Of a stretch of 64,000 nt of DNA, positions 54,236 through 62,478 are shown piece after piece. Position 1 is the stretch's first letter; each line of letters starts with the position of its first letter. Under the pieces are notes generated by a model. That model ran no database searches. It had not been told where the DNA came from and was given only the letters and a program-made list of their open reading frames with translations. The DNA lies in the IMG/VR virus record IMGVR_UViG_3300043823_000114, positions 1-64,000 of that record, one strand, 5' to 3'. The position numbers and the translations under genes are program-made. Source of the DNA: a virus.

Positions 54236-56007
54236 TGACATTTAAAATACGAGACCTCGCAGTTAAAAACTTTATGAGTGTGGGTAATGCCACACAAGCA
54301 ATCAACTTTGATCGTCGTGACCTAACACTTGTTCTGGGTGAGAACTTAGACTTGGGTGGGGACGATAGTGGTGCAAGAAATGGTACAGGTAAGACTACTA
54401 TCATCAATGCACTGAGTTATGCGTTATACGGTAATGCTCTAACAAACATCAAGAAAGACAATCTTATCAACAAGACCAATGGTAAGAATATGATTGTGAC
54501 TATTGATTTTGAGTGCAATGGTATTGACTATCGCATCGAGCGTGGTCGTAAACCTGGCATTATGAAGTTCTTTGTCTCTGGTACAGAGCGAGAAATTACA
54601 GACGAAGCGCAAGGTGATAGCAGAGAAACACAAGCAGAAATAGAGCGTATGTTGGGCATGAGTCACGAAATGTTTAAACACATCGTTGCTCTAAACACAT
54701 ACACAGAACCATTTTTAAGTTTAAAAGCTAACGATCAACGACAGATGATCGAACAGTTATTGGGTATTACTTTGCTCAGTGAAAAAGCAGATAAGCTAAA
54801 AGAACAGATTAAAGAAACCAAAGACTTGATTACTAAAGAAGAATTTAGAATCAAGGCTGTGGGTGATGCAAACAAACGAATACAGGATCAAATCGATGCT
54901 TTACTTAGACGCCAGAATTTATGGACCACTAAGATACATGACGATGTTACAGCGTTGCAGTCTGCTTATGATCAACTTGCTAAACTTGATATCGAGTCCG
55001 AACTCAGGGCACATCAGAGTCTGGCAATATTCAATGCTAAGTCAAAGCGCATCAACGAACTCAACAACTGGATTAGGCGTTGTGAACTTGATGAACAGCG
55101 TGAGCAGAAAAATATTGACAAACTCAAGAAGGATATTGAAAGTCTAGAGAATCATACTTGCCACAGTTGTGGGCAAGCATTTCACGATGACAAGCAAGAA
55201 AAGCTATTAGAAGAAAAACGCACTGCACTACAGGAAGCCGCATTACAAGCATTGTCAACAAACACTCAGTGGATGGAACACACTGATGCCCTTAAAGAAC
55301 TGGGTGAGTTGGGTACAGTTCCAAAAGTATATTACGATAGTGAAAGTGATGCGTTTGAACATCGAAGTAGTATGGGTGCATTGTTGGCTCAAATGAGTGC
55401 TAAACAAGCAGAACAAGATCCATATACTGATCAAATTGCAGAGATGAGAGAACAGGCTCTAGAAGAAATCAGTTTTGATACAATGAACGCACTGGATGAC
55501 TTAAAGAATCACCAAGAGTTCTTGCATAAGTTATTGACTAACAAAGATAGCTTTATCCGTAAACGAATCATTGATCAAAACTTGAGCTACTTAAATGGTC
55601 GTTTAGGTCAGTATCTTGATCGCATTGGATTACCGCACACAGTTAAGTTTAACAATGACTTGACTGTAAGTATCACTGAACTAGGTAGAGATTTAGACTT
55701 TGACAACTTGAGTAGGGGCGAGCGTAATCGTTTGATTCTTAGCTTGAGTTGGGCATTCCGTGATGTATGGGAATCATTATATCAACCCATCAACTTGTTG
55801 TTTATTGATGAGCTTGTTGACAGTGGTATGGATAGTTCGGGCGTTGAAAATGCTCTTGCTATTCTCAAGAAGATGAGCAGAGATCACAATAAGAGTATTT
55901 GGCTAGTCAGTCACAAAGACGAACTAGCAGGACGGGTAAATAACACCTTAAAAGTTGTTAAGGAAAACGGCTACACAAGTTATAATACAGATGTAGAAAT
56001 AGTTTAA
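54235..56007 (+). CDS. gp46: Recombination ATPase subunit gp46 (Rad50/SbcC-like)
   Basis: A 590-residue SMC-type ATPase. Walker A NGTGKTT lies at about residues 50-56, the Q-loop LNTYTEPFLSLKANDQRQ follows, and the signature LSRGERNRLILSLS is at about 490. Walker B LLFIDELVDSG is at about 521. The middle is a coiled coil broken by a zinc hook, Cys309-His-Ser-Cys312, which pairs two molecules. T4 gp46 is 560 residues. It is coupled with gp47 by TAATG. It ends without a visible terminator; the GIY-YIG gene follows after about 40 bases. Confidence 0.95.
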   Translation: MTFKIRDLAVKNFMSVGNATQAINFDRRDLTLVLGENLDLGGDDSGARNGTGKTTIINALSYALYGNALTNIKKDNLINKTNGKNMIVTIDFECNGIDYRIERGRKPGIMKFFVSGTEREITDEAQGDSRETQAEIERMLGMSHEMFKHIVALNTYTEPFLSLKANDQRQMIEQLLGITLLSEKADKLKEQIKETKDLITKEEFRIKAVGDANKRIQDQIDALLRRQNLWTTKIHDDVTALQSAYDQLAKLDIESELRAHQSLAIFNAKSKRINELNNWIRRCELDEQREQKNIDKLKKDIESLENHTCHSCGQAFHDDKQEKLLEEKRTALQEAALQALSTNTQWMEHTDALKELGELGTVPKVYYDSESDAFEHRSSMGALLAQMSAKQAEQDPYTDQIAEMREQALEEISFDTMNALDDLKNHQEFLHKLLTNKDSFIRKRIIDQNLSYLNGRLGQYLDRIGLPHTVKFNNDLTVSITELGRDLDFDNLSRGERNRLILSLSWAFRDVWESLYQPINLLFIDELVDSGMDSSGVENALAILKKMSRDHNKSIWLVSHKDELAGRVNNTLKVVKENGYTSYNTDVEIV

Positions 56008-56048
56008 TATATTTTTAATCAGGGCACATTTAGGCATAACTATAGTTG

Positions 56049-56489
56049 ATGACATGGATATTTCAAGGAAACCCTGTAGAAGTTTTACCCGATGACTGCG
56101 TGGGCTTCGTATATCTCATCACCAATTGTATATCAGGGCGCAAATACATAGGCAAAAAACTCTCAAAATTTTCTAAAACAACATATAAAACAGTCAAACT
56201 CAAAAACGGCAATAAGAAACGCAAGAAAATTAAATCAAAGATAGATAGCGACTGGCTCACATATTATGGCTCAAATCTCGAACTCAGTAAAGATGTAATA
56301 GCATTGGGTGCTGAAAATTTTACAAGGGAAATACTATACCTTTGTAAAAGTAAAGCAGAATGTAGTTATATTGAGGCACGAGAACAATTCACAAACAAAG
56401 TTTTAGAAAGCTCAGACTGGTACAATGGACAGATATCAGTCAGAGTACATGGCTCCCACATTCTCAATAAAATTCAGTTAAACGGTTAA
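56049..56489 (+). CDS. GIY-YIG nuclease-like protein
   Basis: A 146-residue protein. The GIY-YIG core begins GFVYLITN (residues 19-26) and YIGKK (33-37), followed by a lysine-rich stretch and DWLTYYGSN, then an EAR-containing helix (YIEAREQF) with the likely catalytic Glu. Similar short proteins occur in many T4-like phages and are usually annotated as homing-type or uncharacterised nucleases. DNA-binding domain is not obvious apart from the basic region. I prefer the ATG at 56049 over the TTG at 56046. It stands directly upstream of a large structured RNA-like region, which may be linked to it. Confidence 0.8.
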   Translation: MTWIFQGNPVEVLPDDCVGFVYLITNCISGRKYIGKKLSKFSKTTYKTVKLKNGNKKRKKIKSKIDSDWLTYYGSNLELSKDVIALGAENFTREILYLCKSKAECSYIEAREQFTNKVLESSDWYNGQISVRVHGSHILNKIQLNG

Positions 56490-56490
56490 G

Positions 56491-56882
56491 GCTCACACAG
56501 GCCAATTTCTTGTGTATATGATAAGAGGACCCAGGGTCGCTCGGACATAAATCTCTGCCGTTAAGAGTGCTCAACCACTACCCATTTGGATGAAGACAGC
56601 TAATGCCGCTGTTTGGTTGCTTGAATAGGAATAATTATGGCTAAAAAGACGACACAGCGATGTGTCACGGTTATTATGTAAGTTAGCGTTTATATAATAA
56701 CTCGCCGTTGAAAAAGACGGGGATGGAGGTACCGGTCAACCGCCTCTGCTAAACACCCCAACGCTAAGTGATGTGCTACTCGGATGAAGGCAACTTCAAA
56801 CTTTTTGCCCGGGAAACCGGGCAAAGTGTGACGATTAATCTGGATGAATAGCCCATCGCTCCGCGAGAATACCGATGATAAA
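56491..56882 (+). ncRNA. Probable large structured RNA with GNRA-capped helices
   Basis: No convincing protein gene fills the gap between two convergent genes, but plus-strand helices are dense. Seen directly: GACCCAGGGTC (56528-56538); CAACCA/TGGTTG (56572-56577/56614-56619) enclosing ACAGC/GCTGT; GACACA-GCGA-TGTGTC (56651-56666); CCGT/ACGG (56705/56717); GGGG/CCCC (56719/56756) enclosing GAGG/CCTC and CGG/CCG; TTAGCGTT paired at long range with AACGCTAA (56683/56760); GAAG-GCAA-CTTC (56786-56797); a 9-bp stem with GAAA loop (56804-56825); CATCG/CGATG (56854/56873). Three stems end in GNRA loops only on the plus strand, which fixes orientation. GGATGAA occurs three times. The family is unknown; self-splicing intron, GOLLD/HEARO-like RNA, or a new class are options. 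Confidence 0.65.
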
Positions 56883-56927
56883 TGTTGTTGAGCGATAGCG
56901 AAAACAACAGATGTGCTTTGCACATCT
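56883..56927 (-). terminator. Hairpin pair at the end of the gp26 operon
   Basis: Two inverted repeats follow the stop of the 70-residue minus gene: AGATGTGC-TTT-GCACATCT (56909-56927, perfect 8-bp stem) and TGTTGTT/AACAACA (56883-56909). On the minus strand the first hairpin is followed by GTTGTTTTC, U-rich enough for a terminator. The first hairpin could also end plus-strand transcripts, so it may be bidirectional. Confidence 0.6.
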
Positions 56928-57139
56928 CAAAAGAATGGAAGCCCAGACTTCTTAGTTGTTTCTAAATGACCCTTGACGATATCTGAAATAATAGTTCTTT
57001 CTTCAAGACTTAGTATCATTGCTTCGTCATAGGTGATACTTCCCCGCATATACCAACACAGTGATAAGATTTCATGTTTGAGGGCTTTTGCTGATTCCTC
57101 AATCTTATTAATCTCCTCTAAGATTTCGGAGTCAGACAT
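56927..57139 (-). CDS. Small protein, gp51-like hub assembly candidate
   Basis: A 70-residue helical acidic protein ending KKSGLPFF. It follows gp26 by 11 bases and is the last gene of a two-gene minus operon. In T4 a small assembly catalyst, gp51, is in the same hub cluster, and I recall short proteins with a similar -GLPF ending there, so a gp51-like role is possible but unproven. I chose the ATG at 57139, preceded by AAGG at 9 bases, over a TTG at 57145. Confidence 0.6.
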   Translation of the reverse strand: MSDSEILEEINKIEESAKALKHEILSLCWYMRGSITYDEAMILSLEERTIISDIVKGHLETTKKSGLPFF

Positions 57140-57150
57140 CCGCAAAAGCC

Positions 57151-57993
57151 TTATCCGAAAAAACTGCTCTGATCAAATGTGAGATTAGTTTTGAACTCTT
57201 TCTGGCATTCTTCATTTGCACAGGTCAATGTCAGTGGTGGAATTTTATAGAAATTCGTTAGTTCTTCCATAGAGTCTTTGACACTAGAGTATACAGCACG
57301 ACTACAGCTTTCTAGAAACTCTGCAATCATTTCTCTATCTTTTACTTCAATACCATCTTCGGTAGTAACGCTATAAATCCCATCAATAACTAGATTTAGA
57401 TTCAACTCACGGATCTTGTTAAAACTAAAATTGAAGTTTGCCAGTTTCTGCTCTTCGGTTAGTTCTTCATTTTTAATAATGTTTTGAATCAGCTTCTCTT
57501 GTTCAAAGTTAATCATATTGGCATTGTTCATATTCTTATACATTTGTGGTCTGAACTTAAAAGTTAGTCCGTCAAAGTTGTATGATTTAGAATAATCTGC
57601 TTTACCAACACTGTCTAGTACAGCATTTAAGTCTACGCTGTATTCGTCGGACTGATTGCAATGTGGGCAAGTACTATTGAAATCCATCGCTTTACCATAA
57701 CTTGCCAATCTCATTGCAATGAATATTGGGTCTAGGTCCACTGCTGGGATTTCCCATGGATCTTTGATTGCTGGACAGCAACTCTTAATCACATCTGCAA
57801 TAGCTTGCCCACTGAGTAATGCGTCTGGAGTTTTTAGTGATAGTTCATCTCGGACTGTCATTGGGTACACTGGAATAGTACCGTTTGCAGCCAGTTCTAA
57901 TCCGTTTTCGCTGTAAAAGCGCCCTTTACTGGGTAAGCTGAGATAAAGTGCAGGCTGTCTGAAATGTTTTGCCAATGGATTAGCGGTAACCAT
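57151..57993 (-). CDS. gp26: Baseplate hub subunit gp26-like (T4 baseplate family)
   Basis: A 280-residue protein. LYLSLPSKGRFY at the N-terminus, PVYPMTVRDELSLKTPDALLSG in pieces (MTVRDE, KTPDALLSG) and a zinc-finger-like pair, CPHC (Cys109, Cys112) and CANEEC (Cys258, Cys263), are typical of the T4 gp26/baseplate hub family. T4 gp26 is about 208 residues. The zinc ligands suggest a small metal-stabilised domain. It is first in the minus operon, with GGAG 8 bases upstream of the ATG and TATAAATA 32 bases upstream, opposite the tape-measure promoter. Confidence 0.8.
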   Translation of the reverse strand: MVTANPLAKHFRQPALYLSLPSKGRFYSENGLELAANGTIPVYPMTVRDELSLKTPDALLSGQAIADVIKSCCPAIKDPWEIPAVDLDPIFIAMRLASYGKAMDFNSTCPHCNQSDEYSVDLNAVLDSVGKADYSKSYNFDGLTFKFRPQMYKNMNNANMINFEQEKLIQNIIKNEELTEEQKLANFNFSFNKIRELNLNLVIDGIYSVTTEDGIEVKDREMIAEFLESCSRAVYSSVKDSMEELTNFYKIPPLTLTCANEECQKEFKTNLTFDQSSFFG

Positions 57994-58005
57994 AGTTTGA
58001 ACTCC

Positions 58006-58015
58006 AATAAATATA
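58006..58015 (+). promoter_or_regulatory. Late promoter-like box AATAAATATA
   Basis: Plus-strand AATAAATATA, 26 bases before the tape-measure ATG at 58042. It faces the minus-strand TATAAATA at 58032-58025. Confidence 0.6.
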
Positions 58016-58024
58016 TGTATTGAA

Positions 58025-58032
58025 TATTTATA
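58025..58032 (-). promoter_or_regulatory. Late promoter TATAAATA
   Basis: Minus-strand TATAAATA, identical to the T4 late consensus, 32 bases before gp26. Together with the plus-strand box at 58006-58015 it forms a compact two-way late promoter region. Confidence 0.7.
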
Positions 58033-58041
58033 GGGTAGAAT

Positions 58042-60357
58042 ATGGCCAGTCCAGTAAAAATTAACATCCCCGGTGTGGGTCTCATAGAAGCTACTAATGC
58101 TGCCTCGGAAGACACTCTACTCAAAATTCTTGAAGCTACTAAGAAAAGCGAATCTACTAAGAAAAAAGAAGAAAAAGAAGCCGAGAAACAGCGCAAGCAG
58201 ATTGATGAAACTACTGATAGTTTAAAAGGTTGGCAAAAAGGTCTAATAGGGAATTCTTCCAAAGCTAGCAAATTGATGGACGAGCATGTGGCCAGTGGCA
58301 ATGCCGCAAATGCCAGTGTCAATAAACTTGCCGCCGGAGCATCAATGGCCGCCGGTGCGATTGGTCAAGAACTATTGCAAATGATTGGTTCTTTGGCTCA
58401 GAGTGCCGCTAGTCTGACATCTGCATTCATGACCAGTTATGATCAAATGGCTGAAAACCCAATCAGCGCTGGGCTAACAGTGTTACAAACAGAAGTTGAT
58501 GCAACTGCCACAATGTACAAAACTGCCGCTACAGCATTGCTAACTGGTATAGGTGCAATTTTTGGTCCAATTGGTATGTTAGTGGGGGCTGGCATTGGGG
58601 AATTGGTCGGCACTCTGATTGGTGGTGCCGCAGAAATACAAAAGCAGTATAATCAGAAAATGGCTGACGAGATGCAGAAATCAGTCAAAGTGCAAGGCGA
58701 ATACACCAAGATGGGTGCAAGTTTTGCTGGTGGTATGATGGAGATGCGAAATGTAGCCAATGACGCTGGCATAAGCATGTCCTTACTCAGCAAAGCCGCA
58801 TCTAAGTCTGCCGCAGATTTAACTGCTACTGGCCTGTCACACGGTGAAGCCATTAAAGTCATGGCAGACGGTATGAAAGGTCTTGCTAAGACAACTGGTA
58901 AGAGTGGTGCATCACTACGAGATGAAATGTTATCATTGGGCTATAGTTACGAAGAACAGGGCGAAGTCATGGCTTCGTATATGGCTCAGCAACGCAGTGC
59001 GGGTATAAATTTAAAAAATCTTGCCCCAGAAGAACTTGCTCGTGGTGCCCGTGAATACGCCACAAACTTAAAAGTCATCAGTGACATCACCGGGGAAGAT
59101 GCTAAAAAGCTAATGGAAAAAGCCAAAGCTGAGTCGTTGCAGGCTGGAGTATTTTCCGAAGTTATGAGAAAAGGTGGTCCAGAAGCTGTTAAGAAACTAC
59201 AGAATCAACTAGCCACAATGCCAGAAGGTTTGAAGAAAGCATACATAGAGAAATTAAGTCTAGGCAAAGTAGTCGATGCCGCGTCAAACATCTACATGAA
59301 TGCTAATGAAAAAGCCGCAGATCAATTAACTAACATGAGTGATGACTTGTACAATGCTGGTGTTAGTGCCGCAGACGCAACAAGAAGGACTGGCGAGTAT
59401 AGTGAACAAACTGGTAAGTATGCATTAGAACATGCAGATAAAATGGCTGAAATTGGTAAAGCAAGTATTGCGGGTGTGGTTGGTCCAGCAAAAGATACTT
59501 CCGATCTTGCTAACAAGATAACCATGGATGCTATAAAGCGACAAGAAGGTGCGACAGACGCCAGTGTTGACGCCGCTAAAAAGCAAGCCGAACTTGCAGG
59601 TAAAGCTGAAAGTGTGGAAGCAGGATTTGCAAAAGTAACCAGTGCAACGCAAGACTTTGCCAAAAATATGGAGCAATTGACTGGTAAAGAGCTTGGTACA
59701 TACGCTAAGAATTTAGCAGATGGATTCAGCACTGCCAAAGATGCGATACAAGATTTTGCTAAAACAATAGATAGTGTGCATAGCAGTATTGCCAGTAAAG
59801 CACCAAATGCCAGAGAAATAGGTTCAGCAGTTAAATCTGGTGGTTCTTCTTTTCTAGACTTTTTAGGGAAAGTTGGGTCTGCCTACTCTGAGTCTCCTGG
59901 GCTTGCTGAAGGTGGTTGGGCTAACGGAGATCCAGCTGGATTTTTGCAAAAACTTCATGGGACAGAGCTAGTTATCCCCACTAGTGGGGGGATGCTAGAC
60001 ACTAGCAGTAAGGGATTCTCAGAGTTAATAAAAGCTATGACTGGTACTGATTTGCCCAGTGGTAATATATCAGATACTATTAGTAAAGGTTTTTCAGAGC
60101 TAGCTAAATCTGGGGATGATCTAGCTTCTTCTACTTTAAATAATGATCAATTACTGAAAAAAATAGACGATCTAATATCAGTTATTGGTGAAAAGTTTAA
60201 TAGTACAAGCACTAACAGTGCTGGTGATATTATTACTAATGCTTTCAATGGTATGACTGATATCCTAACTAAACAATTGGGGTTCCACGAAGAAATTGCA
60301 GATCATGCCAAAGACAACAAAGATTTACTAGACAAACTTCTTAAAGTGTCCATGTAA
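58042..60357 (+). CDS. Tail tape measure protein (gp29-like)
   Basis: A 771-residue protein. A basic coiled-coil segment (KKEEKEAEKQRKQ) is followed by hydrophobic Gly/Ala stretches (AAGAIGQELLQMIGSLAQ and the 540-bp region with TGIGAIFGPIGMLVGAGIG), then long helical repeats. Near the C-terminus LAEGGWANGDPAGFLQ and GTELVIPTSGGMLDT match the ends of many tape measure proteins. The protein sets tail length inside the tube and is ejected at infection. It is bounded by late boxes. It follows the gp26 operon divergently and precedes gp20. Confidence 0.8.
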   Translation: MASPVKINIPGVGLIEATNAASEDTLLKILEATKKSESTKKKEEKEAEKQRKQIDETTDSLKGWQKGLIGNSSKASKLMDEHVASGNAANASVNKLAAGASMAAGAIGQELLQMIGSLAQSAASLTSAFMTSYDQMAENPISAGLTVLQTEVDATATMYKTAATALLTGIGAIFGPIGMLVGAGIGELVGTLIGGAAEIQKQYNQKMADEMQKSVKVQGEYTKMGASFAGGMMEMRNVANDAGISMSLLSKAASKSAADLTATGLSHGEAIKVMADGMKGLAKTTGKSGASLRDEMLSLGYSYEEQGEVMASYMAQQRSAGINLKNLAPEELARGAREYATNLKVISDITGEDAKKLMEKAKAESLQAGVFSEVMRKGGPEAVKKLQNQLATMPEGLKKAYIEKLSLGKVVDAASNIYMNANEKAADQLTNMSDDLYNAGVSAADATRRTGEYSEQTGKYALEHADKMAEIGKASIAGVVGPAKDTSDLANKITMDAIKRQEGATDASVDAAKKQAELAGKAESVEAGFAKVTSATQDFAKNMEQLTGKELGTYAKNLADGFSTAKDAIQDFAKTIDSVHSSIASKAPNAREIGSAVKSGGSSFLDFLGKVGSAYSESPGLAEGGWANGDPAGFLQKLHGTELVIPTSGGMLDTSSKGFSELIKAMTGTDLPSGNISDTISKGFSELAKSGDDLASSTLNNDQLLKKIDDLISVIGEKFNSTSTNSAGDIITNAFNGMTDILTKQLGFHEEIADHAKDNKDLLDKLLKVSM

Positions 60358-60363
60358 TAGTCT

Positions 60364-60374
60364 AATAAATATAG
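60364..60374 (+). promoter_or_regulatory. Late promoter-like box AATAAATATAG
   Basis: Plus-strand AATAAATATAG 16 bases before the portal ATG, followed by an AGGAA Shine-Dalgarno at 60381-60385. Spacing and sequence match other late boxes in the window. Confidence 0.65.
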
Positions 60375-60390
60375 CATTACAGGAACAAAT

Positions 60391-62109
60391 ATGGCTGGGT
60401 GGAAAAAATATTTTAAGACCGGAAACTTTCAGGGTTCAGTGAGTCCAATTGGTAGCGCTACCGGCTCGCAATCAGTAAATCCCGCATACCGTGCTACAGC
60501 AAGCACATTACCAGAAGTCTATATCGGTCATCCAAATCGTATTGAGCGTTATAATCAATACGAGCAAATGGACATGGACAGTGAAGTTAATGCCGCTCTA
60601 GATATTCTTGCTGAGTTCAGCACACAAAAGAACACAGAGAATCTAAGCCCATTTGATTTACATTTTCACGAAAAACCAACAGATAACGAAGTTAAAATCA
60701 TTAAAGAGCAACTGCAACAATGGGTGCAGATGAATGAATTAAACAAACGTATCTTCAAGATTTTTCGAAACACTATCAAGTATGGTGATCAAGTTTTCAT
60801 CCGTGATCCAGAAACATTCAAATTATTCTGGGTTGAGATGTCCAAAGTTGTTAAAGTTATTGTTAACGAAAGTGATGGTAAAAAGCCAGAACAATACGTT
60901 GTCAAAGACATTAACCCAAACTTTCAAAATCTTACAGTCACAGCAGTAAGTACAAGCGATACATTCACTAATCACCCCCAAGTTGGTGGCGCAAGCGGTG
61001 CTTATGTTCAGCCACGAAGCCCATATAGTGGTGGAAGTCGTTTCAGTCATGCACAAAACGAAGCAGTTGTTAATGCTGAACACGTTGTTCATTTGAGTTT
61101 AACTGAGGGTCTAGATATATTCTGGCCTTTTGGTAATAGTGTATTAGAGAATGTTTTCAAAGTATTCAAACAAAAAGAACTACTTGAAGACAGTATCATT
61201 ATCTACCGTGTTCAGCGTGCCCCAGAGCGTAGAATGTTCAAAATCGATGTGGGTAACATGCCAACACACATGGCTATGGCCTTTATTGAGCGTGTTAAAA
61301 ATGAGATTAATCAACGAAGAATTCCAACACAAAGTGCCAGTGGTCAGAATATGATGGATGCCACATACAATCCATTGCAGACTAACGAAGACTTTTTCTT
61401 CCCACAAACTGCTGATGGTCGTGGTAGTAGCGTTGAAATTCTTCCTGGTGGACAGAATTTGGGTGAAATCACTGACTTGAAGTTCTTTACTAATAAGCTA
61501 TTCCGTGGTCTACGAATTCCAGCAAGTTATTTGCCAACAGGTATTGATGACGGTACTCAAGCAATCAGTGATGGCAAAGTGGGCACTGCCCTGATTCAAG
61601 AATGGCGTTTCAATCAATATTGTAAGCGTCTACAAGGTATGGTTATCGATAAACTCGATCAAGAGTTCAAGATGTTCATGCGTTGGAGAGGTATTAATAT
61701 TGATGGGCAAATCTTTGATTTAACTTTCAATGAACCACAAAACTTTGCTCAATACCGTCAAGCAGATATTGATAGCGCAAAGATTGCTACATTCACACAG
61801 CTAGAAGCATTTCCTTACTTTAGTAAGCGTTTCTTAATGAAGCGTTATCTGGGTCTGAGCGAGATGGAGATGGCAGAAAACGAAATTCAATGGGCAGAAG
61901 AAAAAGGCAAAGGCGAAAGTTCTGAAGCTGGTCAAGCCAATCTGCGTAATGTTGGTATCACTCCTGGTGGTCTTGCCAGCGATCTTGAGAATGTCACTCC
62001 TCCTGCTGGTCCAGCAGGTGGTGGCGGTGCACTTGATGGTATGGGTGGTGCAGAAGCTGGAGCCCCAGCAGCCGGTGCTGCCCCAGCAAGTCCTCCAGGT
62101 GTAATGTAA
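60391..62109 (+). CDS. gp20: Portal vertex protein gp20
   Basis: A 572-residue portal protein. The N-terminal EVYIGHPNRIERYNQYEQMDMDSEVNAALD, cited as RIERYNQYEQMDMDSE, and ILAEFSTQKN blocks are diagnostic of T4-like gp20, as are VQRAPERRMFKIDVGNMP, DEDFFFP-like NEDFFFPQTADGRGSSVE and LPGGQNLGEI. Twelve copies form the head-tail connector through which DNA is packaged. Length is near T4 gp20 (524) with a Gly/Ala/Pro-rich C-terminal tail. It heads the capsid cluster: gp20, small core protein, scaffold, gp21. Confidence 0.95.
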   Translation: MAGWKKYFKTGNFQGSVSPIGSATGSQSVNPAYRATASTLPEVYIGHPNRIERYNQYEQMDMDSEVNAALDILAEFSTQKNTENLSPFDLHFHEKPTDNEVKIIKEQLQQWVQMNELNKRIFKIFRNTIKYGDQVFIRDPETFKLFWVEMSKVVKVIVNESDGKKPEQYVVKDINPNFQNLTVTAVSTSDTFTNHPQVGGASGAYVQPRSPYSGGSRFSHAQNEAVVNAEHVVHLSLTEGLDIFWPFGNSVLENVFKVFKQKELLEDSIIIYRVQRAPERRMFKIDVGNMPTHMAMAFIERVKNEINQRRIPTQSASGQNMMDATYNPLQTNEDFFFPQTADGRGSSVEILPGGQNLGEITDLKFFTNKLFRGLRIPASYLPTGIDDGTQAISDGKVGTALIQEWRFNQYCKRLQGMVIDKLDQEFKMFMRWRGINIDGQIFDLTFNEPQNFAQYRQADIDSAKIATFTQLEAFPYFSKRFLMKRYLGLSEMEMAENEIQWAEEKGKGESSEAGQANLRNVGITPGGLASDLENVTPPAGPAGGGGALDGMGGAEAGAPAAGAAPASPPGVM

Positions 62110-62117
62110 CCAAATAA

Positions 62118-62125
62118 TATAAATA
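62118..62125 (+). promoter_or_regulatory. TATAAATA box 5 bases before the small core gene
   Basis: TATAAATA is identical to the T4 late consensus but lies only 5 bases before the ATG at 62131. It would give a leaderless or internal transcript, so it may drive a downstream start instead, or be chance in an A/T-rich gap. Confidence 0.3.
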
Positions 62126-62130
62126 ACACT

Positions 62131-62373
62131 ATGTTTGTATTAGATTTATTTGAATCACCTGAATCTGCTAAGCCAGGTTATCAGAGTGAACAAGATGACA
62201 ACTCAGTCATGAAGTTAAGCGACCTACGCAAAACTCGTTTAACACTAGCACATCTAAATCGTCTACGGATGGCGAATGATGTGCGTAAATTTGAATTCGA
62301 AACCAAGATGAAAGATATCCAAAGTCAGTACGGTGCAAGTGCTGAAGCTGCCGCGGGGCCAGGTGGAATCTAA
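62131..62373 (+). CDS. Small prohead core protein candidate (gp67/gp68-like)
   Basis: An 80-residue charged helical protein. It begins MFVLDLFESPES and ends in an Ala/Gly-rich tail. Between gp20 and the scaffold/protease genes T4 encodes two small core proteins, gp67 and gp68; this gene occupies the same place, so a gp67/68-like role is likely, though sequence identity is not diagnostic. No Shine-Dalgarno is obvious before the ATG. The next stretch (62374-62478, 105 bases) holds an AAAACT-GCGT-AGTTTT hairpin (62415-62430) and CTAAATAATA before the scaffold gene. Confidence 0.65.
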   Translation: MFVLDLFESPESAKPGYQSEQDDNSVMKLSDLRKTRLTLAHLNRLRMANDVRKFEFETKMKDIQSQYGASAEAAAGPGGI

Positions 62374-62414
62374 TTATTCTGAAAAAACATCAAAAAAACA
62401 CGCATAAAACCCCC

Positions 62415-62438
62415 AAAACTGCGTAGTTTTCTAAATAA
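62415..62438 (+). promoter_or_regulatory. Hairpin followed by weak late-like box CTAAATAA
   Basis: AAAACT-GCGT-AGTTTT (6-bp stem, 62415-62430) is directly followed by CTAAATAATA. The hairpin could attenuate readthrough from gp20 and the CTAAATAA could start transcription of the scaffold gene; the box is a poorer match than the others. Confidence 0.4.
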
Positions 62439-62478
62439 TAATACAAAGCTACAAACAAATTTTACAGGAGTTCCTTAA

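Noticed and set aside
56491-56909. Definite call of group I intron for the RNA
   Set aside because: There are no flanking exons of a split gene, a standard guanosine-binding P7 cannot be built with confidence, and the 3' side runs into a convergent gene. Left open as a hypothesis only.
56690-56923. Minus-strand 77-codon frame across the structured RNA region
   Set aside because: It needs a non-ATG start, is cut by the hairpins and has no family-like pattern; GNRA loops indicate that the plus-strand RNA is the functional product.
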